Source: Vreelandella glaciei (lineage in GTDB: Bacteria; Pseudomonadota; Gammaproteobacteria; Pseudomonadales; Halomonadaceae). Taken from it: a stretch of DNA of 64,000 nt. This document shows, one piece after another, positions 24,366 through 33,819 of the stretch (positions are counted from its first letter, which is position 1; each line of letters starts with the position of its first letter). The notes beneath the pieces were generated by a model that worked only from the letters and a program-made list of their open reading frames with translations, was not told the origin of the DNA and searched no databases. The position numbers and the translations under genes are program-made. The DNA lies in contig NZ_JACCDE010000007.1 in the NCBI RefSeq assembly GCF_013415125.1, positions 1-64,000 on the forward strand, in the 5' to 3' direction.

Positions 24366-25760
24366 ATGGCTGAACAACAAACCGCGGCAGCCTCTGGCTC
24401 GCGTAAAAAGTGGTATCAGGCGGTTCCCGACCCCATGGTGCTAATCTTTATCATCCTGGTCGCTACTTATTTTCTGACCTTCATTATTCCCGCCGGTGAA
24501 TTTGAACGCGTTACCCAAGATGGCCGAACGGTCGTCGTACCGGGCTCATTTGCCTATCTGGAAAACGTCGCCAATATTCCGCTGTTCAATATTTTCGTGG
24601 CGATTCCTGAAGGCCTTATTTCCGCCTCTCGATACCTGTTTATCGTCTTTATCGCCGGAGGGCTGTTTCATATCCTGCAAAAGACCGGCGCGCTGGAAAA
24701 TGCAATCGGCGTGGCGGTGAACCGCGTTGGCGTTGAACGACGAAACATGATCATCGTCGTCGGCACCTTTATCTATGGTTTTTTTGGCGTGGCGGTGGGG
24801 TTTGAGAACAATATCGCGCTGGTGCCGATTGCAGTGCTCATCGCCAGTGCCATCGGCTGTTCGAGCTTGGTGGGCACCGCCATGGCCGTCGGCGGCATCG
24901 GGATCGGCTTTGCTCTTTCACCTATCAATCCTTATACCGTGGGTGTTGCCCAGGGTATCGCCGAGCTGCCGACGTTCTCTGGTGCCTGGCTGCGCACGCT
25001 GCTGGTACTTTCATCACTGGCTCTGCTCTCCCTGTATATCTGTAAACGCGTCGTCAAAATGGAGTTTGAAGAGCCGGATAATGCGGAGGCACTGAGCAAA
25101 CCGCTCAGCGAATACCGCCTGACCAAACGCAATATCCTGACCATGGTGGTGTTTGTAGGTGGGTTGATCGCCATGTTGATCGGTGTATTTACCCGTGGCT
25201 GGTACATCAACGAGATTGCAGGCACGTTTCTGCTGCTGGCGATCATCATTGGTGCCTTGAACGGCCTGTCGGCCAACGGCATCGTCAAACAGATGATGGA
25301 AGGTGCTGCTAGCGTTACCGCCGGCGCGCTGGTGATCGGGGTAGCGGCCTCTATTCAGGTCATTCTTGAACAGGCCGTCATTATCGACACCATCGTCAAT
25401 TCTCTGAGCGCGCTGATTGACGGTATACCGTCGATATTCTCTGCCATCATGGCCAGTGTGGTGCAGGGCATCATCAACCTGTTCATTCCCTCTGGCTCCG
25501 GCCAGGCATTGGTGACCATGCCAATTCTTATCCCTGTGGCAGACCTTGTCGGCATGAGCCGCCAACTAATGATCACTGCGTTCCAGGTTGGCGACGGTTT
25601 GACGAACCTGATTGTGCCGACCTCCGGCGGTACGCTGGCCATGCTGGCACTTGGTCGCGTCTCCTACGCCCAGTGGCTCAAGGCAATTCTGCCCTTTATG
25701 GTGCTGGTCTATGGCTTGTCCTGGATTGGGCTGGTGATTGGCCACTTGGTGGGCTATTAA
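24366..25760 (+). CDS. YfcC-family inner-membrane transporter
   Basis: A 464-residue carrier of the YfcC/DcuC-like C4-dicarboxylate/arginine carrier superfamily, with about twelve membrane segments. Recognisable blocks are PDPMVLIFIILVATYFLTFIIPAG at the start, FENNIALVPIAVLI, and the C-terminal NLFIPSGSGQALVTMPIL and LIVPTSGGTLAML hairpin motifs. The ATG at 24366 with an AAGGG site is preferred over an earlier in-frame start that would overlap the promoter. It is first in an operon with DUF1028 and an M20 amidohydrolase, so it likely imports their substrate, perhaps an amino-acid or ureido compound. Confidence 0.85.
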   Translation: MAEQQTAAASGSRKKWYQAVPDPMVLIFIILVATYFLTFIIPAGEFERVTQDGRTVVVPGSFAYLENVANIPLFNIFVAIPEGLISASRYLFIVFIAGGLFHILQKTGALENAIGVAVNRVGVERRNMIIVVGTFIYGFFGVAVGFENNIALVPIAVLIASAIGCSSLVGTAMAVGGIGIGFALSPINPYTVGVAQGIAELPTFSGAWLRTLLVLSSLALLSLYICKRVVKMEFEEPDNAEALSKPLSEYRLTKRNILTMVVFVGGLIAMLIGVFTRGWYINEIAGTFLLLAIIIGALNGLSANGIVKQMMEGAASVTAGALVIGVAASIQVILEQAVIIDTIVNSLSALIDGIPSIFSAIMASVVQGIINLFIPSGSGQALVTMPILIPVADLVGMSRQLMITAFQVGDGLTNLIVPTSGGTLAMLALGRVSYAQWLKAILPFMVLVYGLSWIGLVIGHLVGY

Positions 25761-25766
25761 GCCACG

Positions 25767-26468
25767 ATGACGCTTTCACTGGTTCACTGCCACCCGGCTA
25801 CAGGCACTGTCGCCACTATTACTGCCACCGGTGGAGTGGCGGTAGGTGGCTATGTGCATCACTGCTGGCGCGGCGTTGGAGCGTGCGTCACCCAAGGGCG
25901 GTTTACCAATCCCTGGTACCCGGCTCAAGTGCATGGCGCACTTGTCGATGGCGCCACCGCTAAGCAAGCCCTTGGCGCGGCTATCAGCCAAGATAGCGAC
26001 GCCGCGCTACGCCAATGCCTGGTGATGGATGCCCATGGCCGCTCGTCAGTGCATTCGGGAAGCGAGAACATCGCTAAAGTGGAAGACGTGCGCTTTCCCG
26101 GCGTCGCTGCGGTCGGCAACATGCTGCAGAGCAGCGATGTCGTGCAGATCTTGGCAGAGCATTTCTTAAGCCTTAGCGCCACCAACAGCGGCGCCGCCAT
26201 CAAGCGCAGCGAGGCCCCCCGCTATCCGAATCATCACGACCAGCACTTGCTGGCGCATCTCATTGACGCCCTTAATGCCGCGCTGGACGCGGGTGGCGAT
26301 AAGCGTGGCACCCGCTCAGCCGCACTGCGTATCGAGTCGTTCCAGCAAGCCCCCATTGATTTGCGCGTTGACTGGTCGGAAGACGTCGTGGCTGCCTTGA
26401 GGGCGTTGGCTGACCAGTTCATGAGCGATGATTTCCAAGCCTTTTGGCGCCAACTGCCGCTACGCTAG
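25767..26468 (+). CDS. DUF1028 (Ntn-hydrolase-like) protein
   Basis: A 233-residue DUF1028 family protein, structurally related to N-terminal-nucleophile hydrolases but of undetermined reaction. The N-terminal MTLSLVHCHPATG, the VGACVTQGRFTNPWYPAQ strand-turn and the GGDKRGTRSAAL motif (about residues 174-185) are the family's hallmarks. It starts 6 bp after the transporter gene and precedes an M20 amidohydrolase, so it is likely a catabolic amidohydrolase or cyclic-amide-opening enzyme. That is inference from context. Confidence 0.75.
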   Translation: MTLSLVHCHPATGTVATITATGGVAVGGYVHHCWRGVGACVTQGRFTNPWYPAQVHGALVDGATAKQALGAAISQDSDAALRQCLVMDAHGRSSVHSGSENIAKVEDVRFPGVAAVGNMLQSSDVVQILAEHFLSLSATNSGAAIKRSEAPRYPNHHDQHLLAHLIDALNAALDAGGDKRGTRSAALRIESFQQAPIDLRVDWSEDVVAALRALADQFMSDDFQAFWRQLPLR

Positions 26469-26521
26469 ACGCGCTTCCACGCTGCTGGGGTTGTTGGTAC
26501 CCATCGCCTAACGGAGAGTTT

Positions 26522-27781
26522 ATGACCAAAGACGCTGTTAATACTCCATTTTCCCAGGGTGAGTTGGGGCAGTTATTAATCGAGCGCCTGGACGAAGCAG
26601 CACGCTGCTCGGCTCCTGGCGCCGGTGTTACGCGACTATTCTGCTCTCAGGAGCACCAGAATGTACTGCCGCTGATCAGTCGTTGGATGGAGCAGGCTGG
26701 GCTTGCTCCGCAGCTGGATGCTGCCGGCAATTTCGTGGGCCGCTGCCCTAAGGCACAGGCAGGCGAAAAAACCTTCATCATGGGTTCCCATCAGGATTCG
26801 GTAATCGAAGGAGGCAAGTACGACGGCATGCTGGGTGTTGCGCTACCCATTCTGGCGTTGGAAGCGCTTAAGCGCGAAGGGGTGACACTCCCTTTCGGCA
26901 TTGAGGTGGTCGCGTTTGGTGACGAAGAGGGAGTACGATTTCCTACCACATTGGTTGGCAGTAAAGCGCTGGCGGGTAACGTAACGCCCGATCAGCTTGC
27001 CGTCCGGGATGAACAAGGCGTGTCACTTGAAGAGGCCTTGACCGCCTTCGGCTGCCAGCCAGACGAGATTCCCGCAATCGCCCGCAACCCTGCCAACACA
27101 CTAGGTTTTTTAGAGGTCCATATCGAACAGGGACCTGTTCTTGAGCAGCGGCATCATGCGGTGGGTGTTGTCACGGCGCTAACGGGCATTGAACGCCACC
27201 GTGTCACGCTGCGCGGCAAGGCCGGACACGCAGGCACCACACCGATGCCCATGCGACATGATGCACTCGTTGGCGCGGCAGAGATGGTACTGGCCGTCGA
27301 TAGCGTGCTGCAGAGAACCGATAAGCTGGTCGGCGTGGTGGGCAAGCTAGATGTCCACCCAAATGCCGTCAATGTCATTCCTGCCGAGGTCACTTTCACA
27401 GTCGAGCTACGCTCACCGGAGCGCCATATTCGGCAACGAGGTCGCGAAGCTGTCTACGCCGCAATGGAGGAAGTGGCGACTCGCCGAGGGCTGGTGCTGG
27501 AAATGGAAAACACGTACAGCGCTGATGCCACTGCCTGTGCCGACTGGATAATGACGTCCCTAGAAAAGGCCTGTGCCGATGTTGGCCAGCCTGCAGAACG
27601 ACTGTTCAGTGGTGCAGGGCACGATGGCTTGGCCATGCAGGCATTAACCGATATCGGCATGTTGTTTATCCGCTGCAAGGAAGGGCTGAGTCACCACCCG
27701 GATGAAGCCATTACCGCCGAAGACGGCGAAGCGGCAACACGGGTGGTCATGGCATTTTTACAACAATTGGAGCAACCATAG
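26522..27781 (+). CDS. M20-family allantoate/N-carbamoyl-amino-acid amidohydrolase
   Basis: A 419-residue zinc-dependent amidohydrolase of the hydantoinase/carbamoylase group. Metal ligands are visible as GSHQDSV (His), GGKYDGMLGV (bridging Asp), FGDEEGVRF (Glu), HIEQGPVLE (His) and the C-terminal LSHHPDE (His). The dimerisation domain contains GKAGHAGTTPMPMRHDA. The family removes carbamoyl or ureido groups to give free amino acids plus ammonia and CO2. The ATG at 26522 follows GGAGAG. With YfcC and DUF1028 it forms a small uptake-and-hydrolysis pathway; the precise substrate is unknown. Confidence 0.85.
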   Translation: MTKDAVNTPFSQGELGQLLIERLDEAARCSAPGAGVTRLFCSQEHQNVLPLISRWMEQAGLAPQLDAAGNFVGRCPKAQAGEKTFIMGSHQDSVIEGGKYDGMLGVALPILALEALKREGVTLPFGIEVVAFGDEEGVRFPTTLVGSKALAGNVTPDQLAVRDEQGVSLEEALTAFGCQPDEIPAIARNPANTLGFLEVHIEQGPVLEQRHHAVGVVTALTGIERHRVTLRGKAGHAGTTPMPMRHDALVGAAEMVLAVDSVLQRTDKLVGVVGKLDVHPNAVNVIPAEVTFTVELRSPERHIRQRGREAVYAAMEEVATRRGLVLEMENTYSADATACADWIMTSLEKACADVGQPAERLFSGAGHDGLAMQALTDIGMLFIRCKEGLSHHPDEAITAEDGEAATRVVMAFLQQLEQP

Positions 27782-27796
27782 CGCCTGTACCGCTGG

Positions 27797-28552
27797 TTAC
27801 TTCAGTGGCTCAGGTAAAAAGCCTCGGCGCACCTGAGCCTCTTGCAGATTCATCACGCGCTGGGCATCCAGCATATGCTCACGCATGATGTTATAGGCGC
27901 TTTCGGCATCGCCCAGCTCAATGGCATCCAAAATTTCTGCATGATAGCGACAGCCAGTCTGCCCTAAATCATGAGTAACTGGCTCATAGAGACGGTGATA
28001 AATCGTCAGATCCGAGAGCACCTGTATGGTGAACCGGATAATAAACGTCAGCAGTTGATTACCCCCGGCTAACTCAGCGAGCATCAAGTGAAAATGCAGC
28101 GAATCAAGATGTTGCTGACGCTCAGTCTCGCTATCGTCCGCGGGGCCTGAATAGCTATGCAGGCTTCCACGCAAGCGCGCTAAATCGACAGGACTTACTT
28201 TCCCCGCTAGTGAAGCAGCCAGTTCAGGCTCTAATGCCAGGCGTATCTGATAGATATCCTTGATCGAGATATCTTTAAAAAACAAATAATTACTCAGCAA
28301 GGACACCGCTTTTGCATCACTCATCTCGCGTACAAAGGCACCGCCGCCAGGCCCGGTACGGGTTTCGACCAGGCCCTGCGCCTCCAGCACCCGCGTACTC
28401 TCGCGCACTGTGCCTTTCGATACCTGCAACGTGTCCATTAACTCCGACTCGCTCGGCAGCCGGTCTCCTGGCTTTAACTGCCGATCCACAATCCAGCACT
28501 TGATGGTTTCCGCCACCTGATAAGGGCGGCGCTGAGGCGCGTTTTTTAACAT
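27797..28552 (-). CDS. FadR-subfamily GntR regulator (FCD domain)
   Basis: A winged-helix GntR domain (LPSESELMDTLQVSKGTVRESTRVLEAQGLV) is followed by an all-helical FCD ligand domain (IRLALEPELAASLAG; LHFHLMLAELAGG; YHAEILDAIELGD), whose His residues probably hold a metal and a carboxylate ligand. The start at 28552, with AAGGA upstream, is preferred; an earlier ATG at 28585 lacks a site. It converges on the yfcC-DUF1028-M20 operon and is its likely repressor, with the 24291-24306 palindrome as target. Confidence 0.83.
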   Translation of the reverse strand: MLKNAPQRRPYQVAETIKCWIVDRQLKPGDRLPSESELMDTLQVSKGTVRESTRVLEAQGLVETRTGPGGGAFVREMSDAKAVSLLSNYLFFKDISIKDIYQIRLALEPELAASLAGKVSPVDLARLRGSLHSYSGPADDSETERQQHLDSLHFHLMLAELAGGNQLLTFIIRFTIQVLSDLTIYHRLYEPVTHDLGQTGCRYHAEILDAIELGDAESAYNIMREHMLDAQRVMNLQEAQVRRGFLPEPLK

Positions 28553-28734
28553 GCTATCGAGAACATCCTTGGTAATAAGCAGCAAGAGTACCAGAGAGAG
28601 TCTGATTTTGGATGCCTCGTAAGCGGTTACCTAGTGCATAAATACGTTTTAAAATATCCGGTTGGCGTTAACTAGTAAACTGGTCTATTCTGATGCGTAC
28701 TATTTCATCGAAGCATTCAAAAGGAGCTTAATTG

Positions 28735-29853
28735 ATGGCTTTCGAAACACTGTTTACTCCCCTCCAACTGGGTAGCCTATCGATTCCTAACCGGGTTGTT
28801 ATGGCGCCACTGACACGTGCGCGTACACCCGATAGCGTACCGGGCAAAATGCAGGAAGCTTACTATGGCCAGCGCGCAGGAGCGGGGCTGATCATCAGCG
28901 AAGCTACCAACATCTCTCCCACTGCCCGTGGCTATGTGTATACACCCGGTATTTGGACGGATGAGCAGGAAGCCGGCTGGAAAGGCGTTGTTAACGCGGT
29001 ACACGCCAAAGGTGGCCGTATTGCCTTGCAGCTGTGGCACGTTGGGCGTGTTTCTCACGAAATGGTTCAACCTAACGGCCAGCAGCCGGTAGCACCGAGT
29101 GCCTTGAAAGGCGAAGGCGCCCAGTGTTTCGTCGAGTTTGAAGATGGCACCGCCGGTCAGCATCCCACCAGCACACCGCGTGCGCTGGAAACCGATGAAA
29201 TTCCAGGCATTGTCGATGACTATCGCCAGGCGGCCGAGCGCGCCAAGCGTGCCGGCTTCGATATGGTCGAAGTTCACGCCGCCAACGCCTACCTGCTCAA
29301 CCAGTTTCTGGCGACTGGCACCAACAAGCGTACCGACCAGTACGGCGGTTCATTGGAAAATCGCGCCCGCTTCCCGCTGGAAGTAATTGATGCGGTGATT
29401 GAGGTTTATGGTGCAGACCGAGTCGGCATCCGTATGACGCCGTTTATTGAGCTATTTGGTTTGACCGACGATGAGCCGGAAGCGATGGCGTTCTACATGG
29501 CTGAGCAGCTTTCAAAGCGTGGCCTTGCCTATCTGCACTTGAACGAACCGAACTGGGCCGGTGGCGATATCACCTTTCCCGATGGTTTTCGCGAGCAGAT
29601 GCGTGAGCGCTTTAGCGGCAGCCTGATCTACTGCGGTAACTACGACGCCGAACGCGCCGAGACACGCATCAGCGAAAACACCACCGATGCCGTGGCCTTT
29701 GGCCGCCCCTACATCGCCAACCCGGATCTACCCGAGCGCTTCCGCGTTAACGCACCGCTCACCGAGCCGAATCACGAAACGTTCTACGGCGGTGACGAAA
29801 AGGGCTATACCGACTATCCGTTTATGGATAATGGCTATGATCGTCGGAGTTAA
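28735..29853 (+). CDS. nemA: Old Yellow Enzyme family NAD(P)H:flavin oxidoreductase, NemA-like
   Basis: An FMN-dependent ene-reductase of the N-ethylmaleimide-reductase group, reducing electrophilic alkenes and nitro compounds in the cytoplasm. Visible are VVMAPLTRAR (FMN contact), LQLWHVGRVSH, the substrate-binding HAANAYLLNQFL (His/Asn pair) and NKRTDQYGGSLENRARF, all diagnostic. The length of 372 residues is standard. The ATG at 28735 has AAGGAG 8 bp ahead; a TTG just before it is ignored. It is monocistronic, followed by a strong terminator. No adjacent NemR-type regulator is present. Confidence 0.9.
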   Translation: MAFETLFTPLQLGSLSIPNRVVMAPLTRARTPDSVPGKMQEAYYGQRAGAGLIISEATNISPTARGYVYTPGIWTDEQEAGWKGVVNAVHAKGGRIALQLWHVGRVSHEMVQPNGQQPVAPSALKGEGAQCFVEFEDGTAGQHPTSTPRALETDEIPGIVDDYRQAAERAKRAGFDMVEVHAANAYLLNQFLATGTNKRTDQYGGSLENRARFPLEVIDAVIEVYGADRVGIRMTPFIELFGLTDDEPEAMAFYMAEQLSKRGLAYLHLNEPNWAGGDITFPDGFREQMRERFSGSLIYCGNYDAERAETRISENTTDAVAFGRPYIANPDLPERFRVNAPLTEPNHETFYGGDEKGYTDYPFMDNGYDRRS

Positions 29854-29893
29854 GAAAGTACTCATTTAGCAAATTGATGAACTCTTACGACTG

Positions 29894-29921
29894 AAAAGCA
29901 TCACTTAGGTGATGCTTTTTT
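29894..29921. terminator. bidirectional rho-independent terminator
   Basis: An 11-bp stem (AAAAGCATCAC with GTGATGCTTTT) closes on a 4-nt TTAG loop and ends in a T-run. It lies 40 bp after the OYE gene. The A-run on the left makes it usable in both directions. Confidence 0.85.
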
Positions 29922-29985
29922 ATGTCTGATTATTATCAAACACTGCTAGGCTATTGATTCTTTAGTTTTAACACACGGGTGATAC

Positions 29986-30453
29986 ATGCTTGGTTCGCTG
30001 CTGGTGCTGCTGCTGTCTATCCTGTTAGTTGGCCTTACCGCCAGTACCGGTGCGCGTTTTCGTCCTGATAACTGGTACCGCGAACTGCGTAAGCCTACCT
30101 GGACACCCCCCGATATCGCTTTTCCTATCGCGTGGGGCATACTTTATCTATTGATGGCGATCGCCGCCTGGCGAATCTACATGGCAGACGACTCTACGGT
30201 GCGTACGGCAGGCTTAGCGGTTTACGTGCTACAACTTTTCGCCAATGCGGCGTGGTCCTGGCTGTTCTTTGGACGCAAACAGATAGCCGCGGCACTAGCC
30301 GATATTGTGGTATTACTAGGGTTGATTACTGTCGCCATTGCGCTATTTTCCCAAGTCAGCACACTCGCCGCGTGGCTGATGGTGCCTTACTGGCTATGGG
30401 TTGCGCTGGCGCTGGCACTCAATGCAACGATTTGGCGGTTTAACCGGCGCTAA
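29986..30453 (+). CDS. tspO: TspO/MBR family membrane protein
   Basis: A 155-residue tryptophan-rich sensory protein with five predicted membrane helices. Family hallmarks are the first-loop WYRELRKPTWTPPDIAFPIAW, LYLLMAIAAWRIY and the fourth-helix FANAAWSWLFFGR. TspO proteins bind tetrapyrroles and act in stress signalling or porphyrin handling. It is a stand-alone gene between a terminator and the ZipA-like gene. The stop codon lies in the left arm of a long inverted repeat. Confidence 0.9.
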   Translation: MLGSLLVLLLSILLVGLTASTGARFRPDNWYRELRKPTWTPPDIAFPIAWGILYLLMAIAAWRIYMADDSTVRTAGLAVYVLQLFANAAWSWLFFGRKQIAAALADIVVLLGLITVAIALFSQVSTLAAWLMVPYWLWVALALALNATIWRFNRR

Positions 30454-30505
30454 TAGCATTTCAATCAACAACTTAAGCTCTGCCGCCATAATAAAATGCT
30501 ATTAG
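30448..30505. repeat. 14-bp inverted repeat after tspO
   Basis: CGCTAATAGCATTT (30448-30461) is the exact inverse of AAATGCTATTAGCG (30494-30507 by alignment), around a 32-nt loop. It begins over the tspO stop codon and ends before the next gene's ribosome-binding site. It has no T-run; it may fold in the transcript or work as a weak terminator. Confidence 0.45.
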
Positions 30506-30541
30506 CGGACCTACTTTAGGTTCACAGGAGGGAGTAGAGAG

Positions 30542-31141
30542 ATGGAAAACACATCAATGGTGACACTGCTGGCTGGCGGATCCTTGATTTTGGGGCTGGT
30601 GGCGGCAGCGCTGTTTCTCTACTTTATGCTTTCTCAGCGCCGTAAACGTTCACAAAAAGAGTTCCTTGCTTCCACTGAGACGAAACAGGCGACGACAACC
30701 GCGCCTCCTGAGCCTGCTAAAGAACCCCCGGTGCCCGCTGATGAATCGAAAACAACGTTTAAGCAGCATTCACTGTTTGTGGTGTTCGCCAACCCTTCCC
30801 CTGACACCACGCAACAATTGACCGATTGGCTGCGTCAGATAGAGGCTAAATACGATCCACTCACCAAGGTTTACCATGTTCCAGGTAAGCAGCCTTCCAA
30901 CCCAGTGACCATCGCTAATGCCTTTCTACCCGGCGAAATGCCTGATCTCTACCGGGATGCCAATCACGAAGTAAAAGGCATAAGCCTGCTGGTTAAACCC
31001 CCACTGCATAAGCGGCGCAACCAGCAGATGATTGTGTTCGTAGATATTGCCAAACAAGCCGCTGAGATTTTTCAGGGCGAATTACTCGATGGTGACCGAG
31101 AACCCGCCACAGAAGCCACCTATCAACGCATTATCGGTTAA
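30542..31141 (+). CDS. ZipA-like membrane-anchored protein
   Basis: A 199-residue protein with one N-terminal membrane helix (about residues 8-28), a Lys/Arg-rich stop, a Pro/Ala/Glu linker (about 45-75) and a C-terminal globular domain. That layout and the end pattern (KQAAEIFQGELLDGDREPATEATYQRIIG) resemble ZipA, whose C-terminal domain binds the FtsZ tail. It is shorter than classical ZipA and not next to ligA, so it is probably a paralogue or a distant relative. The ribosome-binding site (AGGAGGG) is excellent. A division role is inference. Confidence 0.5.
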   Translation: MENTSMVTLLAGGSLILGLVAAALFLYFMLSQRRKRSQKEFLASTETKQATTTAPPEPAKEPPVPADESKTTFKQHSLFVVFANPSPDTTQQLTDWLRQIEAKYDPLTKVYHVPGKQPSNPVTIANAFLPGEMPDLYRDANHEVKGISLLVKPPLHKRRNQQMIVFVDIAKQAAEIFQGELLDGDREPATEATYQRIIG

Positions 31142-31147
31142 ACGCGT

Positions 31148-32737
31148 TTATACAACGCCTTGGCTGCGCAAGTAATCGTCATAGTTACCGCTGAAGTCGA
31201 TAATACCATCCGGCTGCATATCAATAATGCGCGTCGCCAGTGAAGAGACAAACTCGCGGTCGTGACTGACAAATAGCAGCGTGCCTGGGTAGTTCTCCAG
31301 GGCCAGGTTCAACGCCTCGATAGACTCCATATCCAGGTGGTTGGTCGGCTCATCCATCAGCATTACGTTGGGCTGAGTAAGGATTAACTTACCGAACAGC
31401 ATGCGACCCTGCTCGCCACCGGAAATCACCTTCACCGATTTACCAATATCGTCGCTGGAAAACAGCATCCGTCCTAACGCGCCCCGAACCACCTGCTCGC
31501 CGCCGGTCGTCCAGCTCGACATCCACTCAAATAGCGTGGCATCAACGGCAAAATCATCGCTATGATCTTGGGCAAAAACCCCGACGTCAGCGGCTTCGGT
31601 CCACTTCACTTCACCGGCATCTGGGTGTAACTCGCCCGCCAGGGTTTTCAGTAGCGTGGTTTTACCAATGCCATTGGGGCCGATGATGGCAATACGCTCG
31701 CCGGCTTCCACGGTCATGGAGAGGCGCTCAAACAGCGGCTTCTCGCCGTTATAGCTTTTAGTGATGCCATCTACGTTGACAGCATTACGGTGAATTTTCT
31801 TGGCCTGATCAAAACGAATAAACGGACTGACACGACTGGAAGGTTTGATATCTTCCAGCTTAATTTTGTCGATCTGACGCGCTCGCGAGGTAGCCTGTTT
31901 GGCCTTTGAGGCGTTGGCAGAGAAGCGGCTAACGAACTGCTGCAGCTCGGCAATCTGGGCCTTTTTCTTGGCGTTATCCGAGTGCTGACGCTCACGAACC
32001 GCGGTAGCGGCGGTCATATAGTCATCATAGTTACCCGGGAACAGGGTAATTTCTCCGTAATCCAGATCCGCCATGTGGGTGCAGACGCTATTCAGGAAAT
32101 GGCGGTCGTGAGAGATGATGATCATGGTGCTGCTGCGCGCTTTAAGAATGTCTTCCAGCCAGCGGATGGTGTTGATATCCAGGTGGTTGGTGGGCTCATC
32201 CAGCAGCAGCACATCGGGGTCGGAGAACAGTGCCTGGGCCAGCAGCACGCGCAGTTTCCAGCCGGGCGACACTTCGCTCATCGGGCCGGTGTGCTGCTCA
32301 ATAGGAATACCCAAGCCCAGTAGCAGTTCACCTGCGCGGGGCTCAGCGGTGTAGCCATCCAGCTCGGCAAAGCGCACTTCTAGATCAGCAACGGCCATGC
32401 CGTCCTCTTCGCTCATCTCTGCCAGCGAGTAAATACGCTCGCGCTCGGCAGCCACCGACCAGAGCTCGACATTGCCCATGATCACGGTGTCGATGACGCG
32501 CTCGTTTTCAAACGCAAATTGATCCTGACGCAGCTTACCTAACCGCGTGCTGCTATCCAGCATCACCTGGCCGGAAGAGGGCTCCAAATCACCACCGAGG
32601 ATTTTCATAAAGGTGGATTTGCCGCAGCCGTTCGCGCCAATCAGGCCGTACCGGTGGCCGTTGTTGAATTTAACGGAGACATTTTCAAACAGGGGCTTAG
32701 CCCCAAACTGCATGGTGATATTGGCGGTTGCGATCAC
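31148..32737 (-). CDS. ybiT: ABC-F family ATPase YbiT
   Basis: A 529-residue ABC-F protein with two ATPase domains and no membrane part, acting on ribosomes. Domain 1 has GANGCGKST and [11 protein letters not shown]; the linker (about 240-300) holds [20 protein letters not shown]; domain 2 has [19 protein letters not shown] and [11 protein letters not shown]. The whole protein closely follows Escherichia coli YbiT, including [16 protein letters not shown]. The start is GTG with no clear Shine-Dalgarno sequence, placed by alignment. It converges on the ZipA-like gene. Confidence 0.93.
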   Translation of the reverse strand: MIATANITMQFGAKPLFENVSVKFNNGHRYGLIGANGCGKSTFMKILGGDLEPSSGQVMLDSSTRLGKLRQDQFAFENERVIDTVIMGNVELWSVAAERERIYSLAEMSEEDGMAVADLEVRFAELDGYTAEPRAGELLLGLGIPIEQHTGPMSEVSPGWKLRVLLAQALFSDPDVLLLDEPTNHLDINTIRWLEDILKARSSTMIIISHDRHFLNSVCTHMADLDYGEITLFPGNYDDYMTAATAVRERQHSDNAKKKAQIAELQQFVSRFSANASKAKQATSRARQIDKIKLEDIKPSSRVSPFIRFDQAKKIHRNAVNVDGITKSYNGEKPLFERLSMTVEAGERIAIIGPNGIGKTTLLKTLAGELHPDAGEVKWTEAADVGVFAQDHSDDFAVDATLFEWMSSWTTGGEQVVRGALGRMLFSSDDIGKSVKVISGGEQGRMLFGKLILTQPNVMLMDEPTNHLDMESIEALNLALENYPGTLLFVSHDREFVSSLATRIIDMQPDGIIDFSGNYDDYLRSQGVV

Positions 32738-32834
32738 AAAAGGAGCCCGGTTAACGTGTCATTGATAATCAATAGAAAGGCTCGCGATTCTACGCGCTAT
32801 TTGGCCTGTATTCACCCATCAGACTTTAGTCACA

Positions 32835-33689
32835 TCAAGTGATGGCAGGGATATCGAGCAGAAAGCGTTCATCATCAATCGCTTGACGCAATCGAGAGTG
32901 CAAAATATCGACAATACCTGGATGTTCGCCTACCAGCTTAGTCGTGGTCACAGAAAGCCCAGGATGCTGCTGCTCAGCCGCCGCGCATATTTCAGCGATA
33001 TCGCCACCCTCCCCCGCATGGCGCCCCGGCGAAAGAAACAGCATCGCCAGGATGACCGGGCCTGCATTGAACTCGGGTGACACCAGCAAGTTTTCCAGCA
33101 GCGGCTCGTTAAAGCGGTACTCATCACCCTCGCGGCGTTCCATAGAAGCAGCAGCAACACACGCTACGTCATCGGCTAACAGCACGCTAAGCTGCCCTGC
33201 TAAGCGGTTGCGCACGGCGGTGACGTCAGGAATCGGGCTGCCGTGATCTACCAGCGCCACATGAGGTTTAGTAGCTGGTTGAAGCTTCTCGCGCACATTG
33301 TCTGCCAGCAGATGGGCTAGGCGCAGGTCGTTATCCCCCAATTCATCCACCAAGGGCGGGGCTACACGCATCTTCACATGGGGAAAGCGCTCTTGCAGCG
33401 TGGCCATGCGCTCGGGCAGATAGCTAGTCAGTGCCTTGCTGGGGCCAAAAAAGAACGGCAGGATCAGGATCTCTGTCGCCCCTTGTTCGGCACTGCGTTC
33501 AGCGGCGGGGCCAAGGGTGGTAGCGGGAATGCCATCGACCTCTTTCACTGGAATCTTATTGGAGTGCAGCAGTGAAGCCGCCTGTACGGTTTCACCCATA
33601 AGCTCACTAAGCGACGCCGCCACGCGACGTAAATTAAGCGTTGCCTGCGCTCGTAGCGAGCCGTTATCGACCAAAAAAATCGCGCGCAT
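32835..33689 (-). CDS. two-domain CbiX/SirB-like chelatase-family protein
   Basis: A 284-residue protein made of two CbiX-type halves. Sirohydrochlorin chelatases insert Co or Fe using a His in an HGS motif. In the first half that position reads VDNGSL (Asn for His), while the second half has VDHGSP, so only one half keeps the catalytic His. ILPFFFGPSKALT and LAMLFLSPGRHAGEGGDI are the paired family segments that follow. No other tetrapyrrole genes adjoin. It may be a chelatase or a binding protein; activity is uncertain. Confidence 0.75.
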   Translation of the reverse strand: MRAIFLVDNGSLRAQATLNLRRVAASLSELMGETVQAASLLHSNKIPVKEVDGIPATTLGPAAERSAEQGATEILILPFFFGPSKALTSYLPERMATLQERFPHVKMRVAPPLVDELGDNDLRLAHLLADNVREKLQPATKPHVALVDHGSPIPDVTAVRNRLAGQLSVLLADDVACVAAASMERREGDEYRFNEPLLENLLVSPEFNAGPVILAMLFLSPGRHAGEGGDIAEICAAAEQQHPGLSVTTTKLVGEHPGIVDILHSRLRQAIDDERFLLDIPAIT

Positions 33690-33819
33690 GGCAGCCTCCT
33701 ATTATGGCCTTGGCGATCAAGTGGGTGATCAACCATGACATGTTAAGATGGTGGTTTTACACCGTCGTTGCCCACCATGTTACTTGAAAAATGTGACTTA
33801 AAAACGTTGCCTGATACCG

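Noticed and set aside
25014..25565. 183-codon minus-strand frame inside the YfcC gene
   Set aside because: Composition is typical of antisense to a membrane protein, and the plus-strand carrier motifs are continuous.
28673..28695. NemR-type operator before the OYE gene
   Set aside because: Only one half (GGTCTA) matches the known palindrome; the other half has about four of seven positions, too weak to claim.
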